NCBI RefSeq assembly: GCF_001606025.1
Contig: NZ_CP014945.1
Location: 1,860,001-1,924,000 of the forward strand
Direction: 5' to 3'
DNA: 64,000 nucleotides
DNA from: Psychrobacter alimentarius
GTDB lineage: Bacteria > Pseudomonadota > Gammaproteobacteria > Pseudomonadales > Moraxellaceae
The notes beneath the pieces are model-generated. The model worked only from the letters and a program-made list of their open reading frames with translations, was not told the origin of the DNA and ran no database searches. Below are positions 1 through 9,693 of this stretch, one piece after another; the stretch's first letter is position 1, and each line of letters begins with the position of its first letter. Position numbers and translations under genes: made by a program.

Positions 1-739
1 TTTCGCTAAAACCTTTTAATCTTTCAGCCAGTTTTTCAAGCGGATAATCAGGCGCGATAAAATGAATACCGCCGCCTAAACTCACCCACTCTAGCTGCTC
101 TAAGATATCTCCAAATCGTGCTTCAATGTCCGCCAAGCTCTCACTAAAAGCCTCAAAGCTGTCATTCTCACAGTTGTTGTGAATCATCACACCAGTAATG
201 TTACCAAGTACTGCTGTGATTTTTTCTTTATCATGCTCGCCAAGACGGCTAAAAGGACGTGCTGGGTCAGCAATAATAAATGACGAATTGCTGGTCTTAG
301 GATTCAACCGCAATCCGACAGGAATATTTTTTGCGGCGGCTTGATCTTTAAACGCAGTTAGCTGTGAGATTGAGTTAAAAATAATCTTATCAGCATAGCT
401 CAATACCTCGTCGATTTCATCAGCGCTGTACGCCACACTATAGGCGTGGGTTTCTTTTTTATCTTTGCCATTAACATCAGTATTATTACCAAAAGTCTCG
501 TAACCCAACCGCACTTCATTCAATGATGAGGAAGTCGTTCCATGCAAATAGGGTTGCATCACATCAAACACACCCCATGTTGCAAAGCATTTGAGCGCCA
601 ATAATGCTTTGGCACCTGACAGTTCACACAGACGAGCAATAATCTGCATATTGGCAACGATTGCAGCTTCATCTAACAAATAATAAGGCGTTGGTGGTAG
701 TGATACGTCGGACGGTTTTACTGAGTTTTCTAAATTCAT
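1..739 (-). CDS. nspC: Carboxynorspermidine decarboxylase (partial)
   Basis: PLP-dependent decarboxylase of the alternative spermidine/norspermidine pathway, converting carboxy(nor)spermidine to the polyamine. It starts at the ATG at 737-739 on the minus strand and runs off the left edge, so only about 246 N-terminal residues are visible. The translation has the family pattern: an early YYLLDEAAI segment, then ALLALKCFATWGVFD with the expected PLP lysine, then TSSSLNEVRLG, and a SLGGGIHF segment near the edge. The partner carboxy(nor)spermidine dehydrogenase would be expected to the left. Spermidine versus norspermidine specificity cannot be told from this fragment. It is divergent from the DUF924 gene, with 89 bp between the starts. 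Confidence 0.85.
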   Translation of the reverse strand, partial: MNLENSVKPSDVSLPPTPYYLLDEAAIVANMQIIARLCELSGAKALLALKCFATWGVFDVMQPYLHGTTSSSLNEVRLGYETFGNNTDVNGKDKKETHAYSVAYSADEIDEVLSYADKIIFNSISQLTAFKDQAAAKNIPVGLRLNPKTSNSSFIIADPARPFSRLGEHDKEKITAVLGNITGVMIHNNCENDSFEAFSESLADIEARFGDILEQLEWVSLGGGIHFIAPDYPLEKLAERLKGFSE

Positions 740-828
740 AATAGGTTACCTAATCGCGCTATTGGCGTCATGACAGATATAAATATTTGCGCTATAGTAG
801 ACTAAATTCATCATAATTAGAATATCTT

Positions 829-1494
829 ATGTCACTATCAACCGACTATTCTACTTCTAGTAGCCAAGCCAATTTATCTCAACTCGATCCACAAAACATG
901 AATTTGGAGTACCTTGATGCTGATGCTCGAGCTGTTTTAGATTTTTGGTTTAACAAGGACAACAAATCATATTGGTTTGCAAAAAACGATCATTTTGACC
1001 AACAAATAAACGATAAGTTTAGAAAGGTTTGGCAGGCGGCGAAACGAGGTGAATGCGTGACGTGGCGCAGTGCAGAAGCTGCTAAGGATAGCAACAGCTC
1101 CATTACCGCTTTGGCTGGACGCTTAGCAGAGATTATTGTTTTAGACCAATTCTCGCGTAATCTGTGTCGCGGACAGGCGGGTGCTTTTGCGCAAGATAGT
1201 ATGGCAGTAGTCTTGGCACAAGAAGCTATTCAGCAACCACATTTTGACACGTTACCAGTGGATTGGCGCAAATTTATGATTATGCCATTCATGCATTCTG
1301 AATCCTTGATGATTCATAAGCGCTATCTACCTTTGTTTGAACAATTGAACGATGCTGAAACCTTGGATTTTGAACATCGTCATAAGAGCATCATTGAGCA
1401 ATTTGGCCGTTATCCTCATCGTAATGATACGCTGGATCGTGAGTCAAGCGATGATGAAGAAGCCTTCTTGCAGCAGCCGAACTCTTCTTTTTGA
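829..1494 (+). CDS. DUF924 family protein
   Basis: An uncharacterised, mostly helical DUF924 protein of 221 residues. Seen are the family blocks AVLDFWF near residue 35, a WFAKNDHFDQQI segment, GRLAEIIVLDQFSRNLCRG in the middle, FMIMPFMHSE, and a C-terminal FGRYPHRNDTLDRES. The function of the family is not established. No clear ribosome binding site precedes the ATG at 829; a second ATG at 898, just before the conserved part, is an alternative start, because the first 23 residues are low-complexity Ser/Thr/Gln. It converges on the CAP lipoprotein gene with a 34-bp gap. Confidence 0.8.
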   Translation: MSLSTDYSTSSSQANLSQLDPQNMNLEYLDADARAVLDFWFNKDNKSYWFAKNDHFDQQINDKFRKVWQAAKRGECVTWRSAEAAKDSNSSITALAGRLAEIIVLDQFSRNLCRGQAGAFAQDSMAVVLAQEAIQQPHFDTLPVDWRKFMIMPFMHSESLMIHKRYLPLFEQLNDAETLDFEHRHKSIIEQFGRYPHRNDTLDRESSDDEEAFLQQPNSSF

Positions 1495-1528
1495 TTTCAC
1501 ATCCATAAACCCATAGCAAGGGTGCAGT

Positions 1529-2725
1529 CTATGCTTCATTCACGGCACCCGTCTTAAAAACAAAGCTCTTACGTTCTATCGCTTCACTATCTATCAACAC
1601 ATTAAAGCTCACGCGATATTCACTATTGCCATACAAACCGCAATTTTTACTTTTACTATTAAAACCCTCGCAGCTTTTTAAATCGTCGGTAATAGGTAAG
1701 ATAAACGCTTCATTTTCTGGCAGTGCATTGGCTGTATCTTTGTAAGGATCTTGACGATAATCTAGCAATTCAATCGGTACATTGATATTGCGCCGAACAT
1801 CATAGAATGTCACATTGCTGATGTTAATCGTGCGCGCTGACGGCACACTGATATATATGGGCTGCCCAATTGGGTCCTTTTGTAAGTCGCGACCTGTATG
1901 CTTGACGGGGTCGGGATTTTCATTATATAGCGCGGTCACGGTATCAGTGACACCTTGACATGGATAAGTAAACACGCCTCTGACGGTTTTATTTTTGGTC
2001 GCTTGCGTTGCAGCGCTCTTATTGACCAATATGTAACCTTGATTATTGGTAGCATCTTTATTATATGGCTTATAGGTAACCATACCTGTACCAGTCAAAT
2101 ATAAGCTTGGGGACATAAGAGACCGCAAGTGATACGGCGCAGCCAATAATGACTTGGCCATTGAGCTTGCCATGACCTCTGAGCTAAACAGCTTACCTGC
2201 TGAACTATAATACATCGATTGTGCGATATTTTCGGCGGCACCAAAGCGTGCATTGGCGTAGTCTGCATTGGATAATCGCGATCCCAGATCTAGCCCGCCA
2301 AAAAACGGATTATTGGTATTGGTTACGTTTGCAATATCTGCAATCTCATTTTCGTAATGCGCATTAAATATGGTCGGTGCGCTATTGGCAAAAACGTATT
2401 TGATATAATTGGCATGCTGAGTGGCAATATTTTCTAAGGCCATATCAGCAGACAAACCATTCAGACCACAACTGGTTCTCGCCAAGCTGAATGCATTGTT
2501 GGCAATTAGCGCCGCATTGGTATCATTGTTTCCTATTGAATTGGCAGCCGGATCGTCAAGATTATTATTTGATTGGTCTATAGAGATATCACTTGGCTCA
2601 ACGATAGGTGGAATGACTCTCGGTGCAGGAGTCTTATCAGCATCTTCCCCACCACCATTACAAGCCGTCAAAAGTACCGTTAAAAACAGGATGGTCGCAA
2701 CGTTTTCATGTGAGGTGTGTGACAT
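1529..2725 (-). CDS. CAP/SCP-like domain lipoprotein
   Basis: A predicted lipoprotein of 398 residues. The N-terminus has a hydrophobic stretch ending in the lipobox LLTAC, followed by GGGEDADKTP and an Asn/Asp-rich linker. Residues about 75-240 resemble a bacterial CAP (YkwD-like) domain: a helix ending LNGLSADMALENIATQHANYI, then a later FGAAENIAQS segment and a GTGMV block. These proteins are secreted; their biochemical role in bacteria is mostly unknown. The C-terminal 150 residues match nothing I recognise. The ATG at 2725 sits 9 bases after AGGA, which favours it over the GTG one codon upstream. The domain call is moderate; the lipoprotein call is firmer. Confidence 0.65.
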   Translation of the reverse strand: MSHTSHENVATILFLTVLLTACNGGGEDADKTPAPRVIPPIVEPSDISIDQSNNNLDDPAANSIGNNDTNAALIANNAFSLARTSCGLNGLSADMALENIATQHANYIKYVFANSAPTIFNAHYENEIADIANVTNTNNPFFGGLDLGSRLSNADYANARFGAAENIAQSMYYSSAGKLFSSEVMASSMAKSLLAAPYHLRSLMSPSLYLTGTGMVTYKPYNKDATNNQGYILVNKSAATQATKNKTVRGVFTYPCQGVTDTVTALYNENPDPVKHTGRDLQKDPIGQPIYISVPSARTINISNVTFYDVRRNINVPIELLDYRQDPYKDTANALPENEAFILPITDDLKSCEGFNSKSKNCGLYGNSEYRVSFNVLIDSEAIERKSFVFKTGAVNEA

Positions 2726-2880
2726 CACTTTTTATCCTATAACGTAGTAGCCCACATACGAATTTAATATAGCTTAGAATTAACTATATGAATGTTATTA
2801 AACAATATGATGCTATTTTATAATACTATACTTCTACTTAGGCTATTTGAATTAAAGCTATTAATAAATGAGTGTTATTT

Positions 2881-3759
2881 TTAATTTTCAAGCATCTTTT
2901 TGACTGGTGCAAAACTGCGCCTGTGCGCCGGTAAAATACCGTGCATTTCAATGGCTTCCATATGGGTCTTTGTTGGATACCCTTTATGCTTGGCAATGCC
3001 GTATTCTGGATGTCTCGTATCAAGCTTATACATGGTTTTGTCACGACTGACTTTTGCCAATATACTGGCGGCAGCAATACTGGTATGACGCGCATCGCCT
3101 TTTACCCAAGCCTGACAATCGATAGCGGATTTTTTGACACCTACTTTATCAAGTGTGGCTTCGTCTAAATCAGGACATCGATTGCCATCGAATAATACCT
3201 GTACGTACGTATGAGCCCTTGACTGCGAATCGCCATCAGCGTTGTCAATAATAAGGTGCGGAGCGACCATTTTTAATAATAACTCCGTACAGAGACGCAT
3301 GCCAAGCATCGTCGCTTGCAAGATATTAATCTGATCGATAACGGCGGCTGGTACATCTGCAACCACATACCCAATTGCGTATTGCTGTACCAATGGATAC
3401 AGCACATCACGCTTTTTTTCACTCAATTGTTTTGAGTCTGTCAGTATGGACAATGGCGTATCTTTGAGGGGCTGATTCTCAATCAGTCCTGACCAAGCGC
3501 TAGGTAATATCGCAGCCGCAACATTGACACTGCCCAAGAGTGGGCCGCGTCCCGCCTCATCAACGCCAATCTGTAGCGCCAACTGTGCCAAATCTTCTTT
3601 TGAATTTATCGAATATTGAGTACGTAGCTCAGAGACGTTGAGTTGACCGGATAAATGAACAGGATCAGCCAGCTGGATATACTGACCTTTAATATCAATC
3701 CGTTCAATAATGACGTCAAATGGTGTGGCAGAATTCTCGACAGCGTGCTCGTTACTCAT
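2881..3759 (-). CDS. rnhB: Ribonuclease HII
   Basis: Cleaves RNA in RNA-DNA hybrids and removes misincorporated ribonucleotides. The catalytic domain begins at about residue 65 with [13 protein letters not shown] (catalytic Asp-Glu), followed by [12 protein letters not shown], a DGNRCP segment, [21 protein letters not shown], and [21 protein letters not shown] near the end. At 292 residues it is longer than the usual 200-215, because of about 65 N-terminal residues ([17 protein letters not shown]) before the first motif. The start has no obvious ribosome binding site, but no better in-frame ATG lies before the catalytic block. It lies 57 bp downstream of lpxB on the same strand, a common gammaproteobacterial arrangement, so probably co-transcribed. 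Confidence 0.93.
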   Translation of the reverse strand: MSNEHAVENSATPFDVIIERIDIKGQYIQLADPVHLSGQLNVSELRTQYSINSKEDLAQLALQIGVDEAGRGPLLGSVNVAAAILPSAWSGLIENQPLKDTPLSILTDSKQLSEKKRDVLYPLVQQYAIGYVVADVPAAVIDQINILQATMLGMRLCTELLLKMVAPHLIIDNADGDSQSRAHTYVQVLFDGNRCPDLDEATLDKVGVKKSAIDCQAWVKGDARHTSIAAASILAKVSRDKTMYKLDTRHPEYGIAKHKGYPTKTHMEAIEMHGILPAHRRSFAPVKKMLEN

Positions 3760-3816
3760 AGTGTTATTTTGTCTATATTATTAATGGGATAAATGGGGAT
3801 TAAGAGCGATAGCAAT

Positions 3817-5124
3817 TCAGGGTTTTTGGTTATTTTTGATAAACCATTGCTCAATCACACTATTGGCAGGCTCATGATTGCTTTGCTGCTCTAGCGCTTG
3901 CTTGGTGGCTAAAAGATCGCTTGATTGTTCAGCATACGCGCGAGGTTGTAGAAGACGCATGACTGTACGGCAAATATTATCACCACTTGCCTGCTCTTGG
4001 ATAAGCTCAGGAACGATCGCTGTACCTGCCAAAATATTGGGCAATGCGACATAAGGCACTTTGACCAAACGCTTGGCAATTTGATAAGTCATCTGATTTA
4101 ATTGATAAACCACGACCATAGGACGCTCAAGCAGCATCGCCTCCAATGTCGCCGTTCCAGAGGCCAGCATAACGATATCAGACGCTGCCATTGCCTGCTG
4201 ACTAAAGGTCGGCTGGCTGTCATCATACACCACCACAATAGCAGAACGCAGCTGCTCTGATCGCTGATCAATGACATCTTGTACGATATATTGATGGTTT
4301 TGATCGACAGTTGGAATAATAAAACACAGCTTAGGATCTAACAATAAAAGCTTTTGAATACCATCCAGCATCAAGGGCAAAATAGCGGTAATTTCACTAC
4401 GTCTAGAACCCGGCATCACACAAATAAGCTGACTAACATCATCAAAGCGCTCAATAAAAAACTGCTGCAAACCATCATTGTGCCAAACCAGCTCGCTACG
4501 CCGCTGATTGATCGGCGTCTCTAACAACGTTCGATCCATGGTACGAAGCAGAGGATGACCAACACAGATGGCTGGATGGTTATGACGATCATAGACGGGT
4601 AGCTCAAAGGGGAACAAACACAGCACCAAGTCAGTCGCTGCTTTGATGTTATGAATACGCGACTCACGCCATGCCCAAATAGAGGGGCTCACATACTGCA
4701 CACAAAATATACCTTTGGGCTTTAATTTTTTAGCGACCCTAAGATTAAAGTCTGGCGCATCAATACCGATAAACCAATCAATATCAGCCGCCTGAAACGC
4801 GGTCAGCAGCTCACGGCGGGCTTTTAGCAAATCAGGCAACTGTGCCATGACTTCCACCAGTCCCATCACCGCCAGACGTTCCAATGGAAAAATACTTTGT
4901 AGTCCCTGCGCTTGCATCTTACTACCACCAACGCCTACCCAGACAATATCATCACGCAAATTGTTCATTTGCTGCATAAAGTCTGCGCCTAAGCTATCGC
5001 CTGATACCTCCCCTGCCACGATACCTATGATGAGTGGCGCTTTTTTTAATTCAGCTACCTGAGAATCTATTGTTGTCGAATTTGTTAGATCAGTGTAGGT
5101 ATTAGGCATCGCAAAATCTGTCAT
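3817..5124 (-). CDS. lpxB: Lipid-A-disaccharide synthase
   Basis: Peripheral inner-membrane glycosyltransferase that joins UDP-2,3-diacylglucosamine and lipid X to make lipid A disaccharide phosphate. The 435-residue protein shows the LpxB signatures IGIVAGEVSGDSLGADF near residue 33, VWVGVGGSKMQAQGL, IDAPDFNLRVAKKLK, YVSPSIWAWRESR, CVGHPLLR, VMPGSRRSEI, and ASGTATLEAMLLERPMVVVYQ toward the C-terminus. About 30 extra N-terminal residues are polar. It precedes rnhB. lpxA and fabZ, often adjacent, are not in this window: upstream is a 415-bp gap and a divergent gene. Confidence 0.95.
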   Translation of the reverse strand: MTDFAMPNTYTDLTNSTTIDSQVAELKKAPLIIGIVAGEVSGDSLGADFMQQMNNLRDDIVWVGVGGSKMQAQGLQSIFPLERLAVMGLVEVMAQLPDLLKARRELLTAFQAADIDWFIGIDAPDFNLRVAKKLKPKGIFCVQYVSPSIWAWRESRIHNIKAATDLVLCLFPFELPVYDRHNHPAICVGHPLLRTMDRTLLETPINQRRSELVWHNDGLQQFFIERFDDVSQLICVMPGSRRSEITAILPLMLDGIQKLLLLDPKLCFIIPTVDQNHQYIVQDVIDQRSEQLRSAIVVVYDDSQPTFSQQAMAASDIVMLASGTATLEAMLLERPMVVVYQLNQMTYQIAKRLVKVPYVALPNILAGTAIVPELIQEQASGDNICRTVMRLLQPRAYAEQSSDLLATKQALEQQSNHEPANSVIEQWFIKNNQKP

Positions 5125-5539
5125 GACAAGCTCTCAATATTCAAAAATACAATTGATACAAAAGAAATATTATAAAATATAGCACAAGGAAGCAGAGATA
5201 AAATGCTAAAGCCACTAAGCCCCTTTATTATTTAGGGCATCTCAATCACATTGTGTAAGTCGCCATCATACGTGACGATAGCAAAAATAGCGAAACTCAC
5301 CCATAAAAACTGAGCGTTGAGCATCCAATATTTAATCAACACTTATTAATAGACAGAAAAACGAAATACCAAACATGCATTTGCGACGTCAAATGCAAGC
5401 CTAAGTGAGTGTAAGTATAACTAAGTTTTGGTTTCCACATTCCAGTTATCAGTTAATTAACTGCTCGACTACCCTTGTCAACTAAGTGTTTTGTCCGCAT
5501 AATGAATATTCCTATAAATCAGCTAGATGATATATAACC
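5125..5539. other. Intergenic region between lpxB and the DAHP synthase gene
   Basis: A 415-bp divergent intergenic stretch without a credible gene. It must hold promoters for lpxB-rnhB (leftward) and the DAHP synthase gene (rightward). The only clear structure I see is the 8-bp-arm inverted repeat at 5376-5397, listed separately. Confidence 0.7.
5376..5397. promoter_or_regulatory. Inverted repeat upstream of the DAHP synthase gene
   Basis: Perfect 8-bp arms TGCATTTG and CAAATGCA with a 6-base centre, 143 bp upstream of the aro gene start. The size suits a dimeric repressor site. No regulator is assigned; it is not a recognisable TyrR or TrpR box. Confidence 0.3.
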
Positions 5540-6622
5540 ATGACAACATCAGTTACCCATAATGCAGATATTGACGACGTGAATATTGAAAAATTTATTC
5601 CTTTGATTACTCCCGCTGAACTAAAGACCGAGCTACCTTTATCAGACAAAGCGTATGACACGGTTCTAAAAGGGCGCAACACCATTCAAAACATCTTGGA
5701 TGGTAAAGATAAGCGCCTATTTGTGGTCATTGGCCCTTGCTCTATCCACGACATCAAAGCTGCTCACGAATATGCCGATCGTTTGGCCGTATTGGCAAAA
5801 GAGATCGAAGACAGCGTCTTTGTTGTGATGCGCGTTTATTTTGAAAAACCACGTACCACTGTCGGCTGGAAGGGTATGATCAATGACCCTGATATGAATG
5901 ACAGCTTTGACATCGAAAAAGGTCTACGTACTGCACGTAAGCTATTGCTTGACTTAAACGAAAAAGGCTTGCCGTGTGCGACCGAAGCCTTAGATCCTAA
6001 TACCCCGCAGTACATGCAGGATTTAATTAGCTGGTCTGCTATTGGAGCACGTACGACTGAGAGTCAAACGCACCGTGAAATGAGCTCTGGCCTATCTTGC
6101 CCTGTCGGCTTCAAAAATGGTACTGACGGCGGTATGACGGTTGCCGTCAACGCCATGCAAGCCGTAAAAGCCGGTCATAGCTTCTTGGGTCTGTCATCTG
6201 ATGGCAAAGTCTGTATCATCAAATCTAAAGGCAACCCTTACGCCCATGTGGTACTGCGCGGTGGTAACGGCAAGCCTAACTATGATGAAACTGCCGTTGC
6301 TCAAGTCGAAAATGAGCTGGCGAAAGGTAAGACGAACGGCAAGATCATGATTGACTCAAGCCATGCCAACTCAGGCAAAGATCCTTACCTACAGCCAATG
6401 GTCATCCAAAACGTCGCCGAGCAGATCCAAAACGGCAACAAATCTATTATTGGCATGATGATTGAGAGTCATCTCAAAGGTGGTCGCCAAGAGCTGACTG
6501 CTGATTTGGATGCGCTTGAATACGGTAAGTCAATTACTGATGGCTGTCTAGATTGGGAAAGTACGGTCACGTCACTACGTAACTTACGTGACATGGTAAA
6601 AGATGTCCTGCCTAACCGTTAA
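5540..6622 (+). CDS. 3-deoxy-7-phosphoheptulonate synthase (class I, AroF/G/H type)
   Basis: First step of the shikimate pathway: condenses phosphoenolpyruvate and erythrose 4-phosphate to DAHP, committing carbon to aromatic amino acids, folate and quinones. The 360-residue length matches class I enzymes. Motifs seen: VVIGPCSIHD (metal-binding Cys), MRVYFEKPRTTVGWKG, DLISWSAIGARTTESQTHREM, SCPVGFKNGTDG, IMIDSSHANSGKD, and MIESHLKGGRQ. Which aromatic amino acid inhibits it cannot be read reliably, so I give no aroF/G/H symbol. A terminator follows about 40 bp after the stop, so it appears monocistronic. Confidence 0.93.
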   Translation: MTTSVTHNADIDDVNIEKFIPLITPAELKTELPLSDKAYDTVLKGRNTIQNILDGKDKRLFVVIGPCSIHDIKAAHEYADRLAVLAKEIEDSVFVVMRVYFEKPRTTVGWKGMINDPDMNDSFDIEKGLRTARKLLLDLNEKGLPCATEALDPNTPQYMQDLISWSAIGARTTESQTHREMSSGLSCPVGFKNGTDGGMTVAVNAMQAVKAGHSFLGLSSDGKVCIIKSKGNPYAHVVLRGGNGKPNYDETAVAQVENELAKGKTNGKIMIDSSHANSGKDPYLQPMVIQNVAEQIQNGNKSIIGMMIESHLKGGRQELTADLDALEYGKSITDGCLDWESTVTSLRNLRDMVKDVLPNR

Positions 6623-6663
6623 TCACTATGAACATTAATGAGTCGATACTCATTGGCTCAAAA

Positions 6664-6703
6664 AAAGCCCGTTTGACAATACTACTGTCAAATGGGCTTT
6701 TTC
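6664..6703. terminator. Bidirectional terminator between DAHP synthase gene and pepN
   Basis: A 15-bp stem (AAAGCCCGTTTGACA with TGTCAAATGGGCTTT, one G-T pair) and a 7-base loop, with A-runs and T-runs on the two sides. It can stop the aro transcript rightward and pepN leftward. Confidence 0.9.
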
Positions 6704-6731
6704 TTGCTTCAACATAAGGATATGTCAATAG

Positions 6732-9374
6732 TTAGCTGTTTGCAGCATTTAACACACTGTCTAAACTTTCCATCACATGCTTCGACGTCACATTCTTTTG
6801 TAAGTCCAATAAGCTATCATGAGCCATTTGACGACGTGGCTCAACCAATGTATTCCAGCGGGCTAACACTTGTAACAAGCGTGATGCCAATACAGGATTG
6901 GCATCATCCAGCTTTTTAATCACACCCGTATACATATCAAGACCATCTTGCGTCCACAATACCGTAGGCTGAGCGCTAAATGCCCCCACCACTGAGCGTA
7001 CACGATTGGGTGTATTCCAATCGAAGTCTTCGTGCATAAGCAATGACTCAATTACATCGACGCTCACATTATTGGCAGACGCTTGCACACTGAACCATAG
7101 ATCGATGACCAAATCATCTGCTTGAAAGCGCTGATAAAAATCTTGCAAATAATTGTCAGCGTTCGCCACTTGATGATTGACCATGGCTTTTAGAGCGCCA
7201 AAGCGTTCTGTCATACAGCTGGCATGATTGTATTGTTGCTCAGCCCACTCTGCAGCATCGTTGACATCAGCAGTCAAAGCCATGTCGAGTATCACGTTAC
7301 GCAAAGCCCGTTTGCCACGAGCTTCAGCACTGTCTTCATAAGCATCTATAGGTAGCTGTTTGTAGAGCTCTGACCATTGGTCTTTAAACGTATCTGCCAC
7401 TTGTTGATACAAGCTTTCACGCTGCATTTTCACCAACTCTGGATCGTAATCTTTTTGAATTGCTGAAGCCAGTTCTTGTGCTGATGGGATATCAAGCAAA
7501 CGCGCAGCCAACATCGCATCGTCAGACGCTAGTACTGGCAATGCCTGTGACAATGCTTGCAAATATATATCAGGGCTGCTTTTTGAGCTTTGTCCTTGCA
7601 GTAAAATACGATTGACGAGCATTTGAGTCACTTGCCAGCGATTAAACCCATTGGTCTCATATTTGAGCAAAAATGCCAAGTCTTCATCTTGATAATCATA
7701 ATTGAGCTGTACAGGCGCACTAAAATCACGCAATAACGACACCACAGGTTCGCTAGTGATATTTTCAAACACAAAGGTTTGTGTGGCTTGATCAAGTAGC
7801 AGCATACGCTCAGCGACGATGCCGCCAGAGTTTTTATCAAACAGCGCCGTCGCTACTGGAATCGGCAGAGGTTTTGGTGCATCAAAGCCACTGACGTGAC
7901 GAGTCTGCTGACTCAACGTAATGGTGAGTGTCTGTGCGGTACTATCATAACTTTGGTGACCCGAAACAACTGGCGTGCCCGGCTGACGATACCAATCGAT
8001 GAAGTTTTCAATTTTATTGTCAGTGATACTCAGCGCTGACAAAAAGTCCTCAACCGTCACCGCCTGCCCATCATAGCGGCGGAAGTACTCATCTGTGCCT
8101 TTACGAAAGTCATCTAGCCCCAATGTATTGGCAATCATGCGCACAATTTCTGCGCCTTTCTCATAGACAGTCGTGGTATAAAAGTTATTGATCTCAACGA
8201 AGCTTTCAGGACGCACAGGATGCGCCAGTGGCCCTGCGTCTTCGCTAAACTGGTGCGCACGCAAAGTAGCAACATCATCAATCCGCTGGACGGCGCTTGA
8301 TTGCTGGTCCGCTGAAAAAGATTGATCACGGTAGACCGTAAACCCTTCTTTTAGACATAATTGGAACCAATCGCGGCAAGTGATGCGATTACCAGTCCAG
8401 TTATGAAAATATTCATGAGCAATAATGGCTTTGACGCTAAAGCTACGCGCATCGGTTGTGGTCTCAGGGCTAGACAATACGCAAGCGGTGTTGAAAATAT
8501 TAAGACCTTTGTTTTCCATCGCACCCATGTTGAACTGACTAACCGCGACGATCATATAACGATCCAAATCATAGGCTCGGCCATAATTGACCTCATCCCA
8601 CTCCATAGCGTCTTTTAGCGCCTGCATACCGACATCACATTTATCAATATCAGCAGATTTTGCATAGAGCTCAAGCGTGACTTCACGGCCTTCGCTTGTG
8701 GTGTAAGAATCTGTCAGCACGTCCAAATCAGCCACCACACAGGCAAACAAATAACTTGGTTTATTGGTTGGATCATGCCAAATCGCGTAATGACGGTTTG
8801 GCTCGTCTACCACGTCACCTGCCTCGACCAGATTGCCATTGGCCAGTAACGTGGCGTAGCGCTTGTCTGCTTCAAGACGCGTTGTAAATATGGCCAACAC
8901 ATCAGGACGGTCTGGATAAAAAGTTATCTTGCGAAAGCCTTCAGGCTCACACTGAGTGACAAACATAGTATCGTCACCACTGCCCGCCATATACAGTCCT
9001 TCAAGCGCTGTATTGGTTTGTGGGCAGATGCGTACTTGAATATCCAATGTCACTTCATCAGGCGCATTAGCAATGGTTAACGTCCCTGCTTCTTGCTGAT
9101 AGTCTTCTTTATCCAATTGGTGACCATTCATCTGAATCGTTAGTAACTCAAGCTCTTCACCAAATAACACCAGATCACCTTCGGTTTGACGCAACATTTC
9201 CAAAGTACTATTTACCTGCGCATACTCCTCAAACAATTTGATATCCAAATTGACGGTTTCTACATCAAAGCTTGTTTTTTTGTAATCTTTTAAATTGATT
9301 TTGCTTGGAGCAGTTGGCGGCACATCAGGCATATTTGGATTGATGATTTGAGCATCAGTTTCAGCAATAGACAT
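6732..9374 (-). CDS. pepN: Aminopeptidase N
   Basis: Zinc M1-family aminopeptidase that removes N-terminal residues from cytosolic peptides. The 880 residues match full-length PepN. Seen are the substrate-binding GAMENKGLN and the zinc site HEYFHNWTG with the third ligand Glu 19 residues later in LKEGFTVYRD. Then come the VRPESFVEINNFYTTTVYEKGAEIVRMI block, a beta domain, and a long helical C-terminal domain. The start ATG has a good AGGA site 8 bases upstream. The first ~25 residues are a variable polar extension. It is monocistronic, facing the aro gene with a shared terminator. Confidence 0.96.
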   Translation of the reverse strand: MSIAETDAQIINPNMPDVPPTAPSKINLKDYKKTSFDVETVNLDIKLFEEYAQVNSTLEMLRQTEGDLVLFGEELELLTIQMNGHQLDKEDYQQEAGTLTIANAPDEVTLDIQVRICPQTNTALEGLYMAGSGDDTMFVTQCEPEGFRKITFYPDRPDVLAIFTTRLEADKRYATLLANGNLVEAGDVVDEPNRHYAIWHDPTNKPSYLFACVVADLDVLTDSYTTSEGREVTLELYAKSADIDKCDVGMQALKDAMEWDEVNYGRAYDLDRYMIVAVSQFNMGAMENKGLNIFNTACVLSSPETTTDARSFSVKAIIAHEYFHNWTGNRITCRDWFQLCLKEGFTVYRDQSFSADQQSSAVQRIDDVATLRAHQFSEDAGPLAHPVRPESFVEINNFYTTTVYEKGAEIVRMIANTLGLDDFRKGTDEYFRRYDGQAVTVEDFLSALSITDNKIENFIDWYRQPGTPVVSGHQSYDSTAQTLTITLSQQTRHVSGFDAPKPLPIPVATALFDKNSGGIVAERMLLLDQATQTFVFENITSEPVVSLLRDFSAPVQLNYDYQDEDLAFLLKYETNGFNRWQVTQMLVNRILLQGQSSKSSPDIYLQALSQALPVLASDDAMLAARLLDIPSAQELASAIQKDYDPELVKMQRESLYQQVADTFKDQWSELYKQLPIDAYEDSAEARGKRALRNVILDMALTADVNDAAEWAEQQYNHASCMTERFGALKAMVNHQVANADNYLQDFYQRFQADDLVIDLWFSVQASANNVSVDVIESLLMHEDFDWNTPNRVRSVVGAFSAQPTVLWTQDGLDMYTGVIKKLDDANPVLASRLLQVLARWNTLVEPRRQMAHDSLLDLQKNVTSKHVMESLDSVLNAANS

Positions 9375-9693
9375 ATGAGTTCCTATTATTATTTATAATA
9401 TATGAGTAAGGATAGTAGCATTTGACGATGATGTGTATTGAATCATACGTGCAATAGATCAGATAAAATCAAAGATGAAAGACGATTTAATTTCGATGAT
9501 CTGATAGTTAAATTGACCTAAAACCCTAAATTTCAATAGCGTACTCTAAAGTAACTGTTTTTTAACTATGTTGCTAATACAGAACCGCTTTCAAAACGAG
9601 AATATATATACCGAAATAATTAACCTACTCTATGCATTGGATAATGACAATTAAAATGATTTAATAAGCACAATGATACTTAACATTTAATAA
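9375..9693. other. Intergenic region upstream of pepN and the 209-residue gene
   Basis: A 319-bp AT-rich divergent promoter region. I see no gene, RNA or strong repeat in it. Confidence 0.6.
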
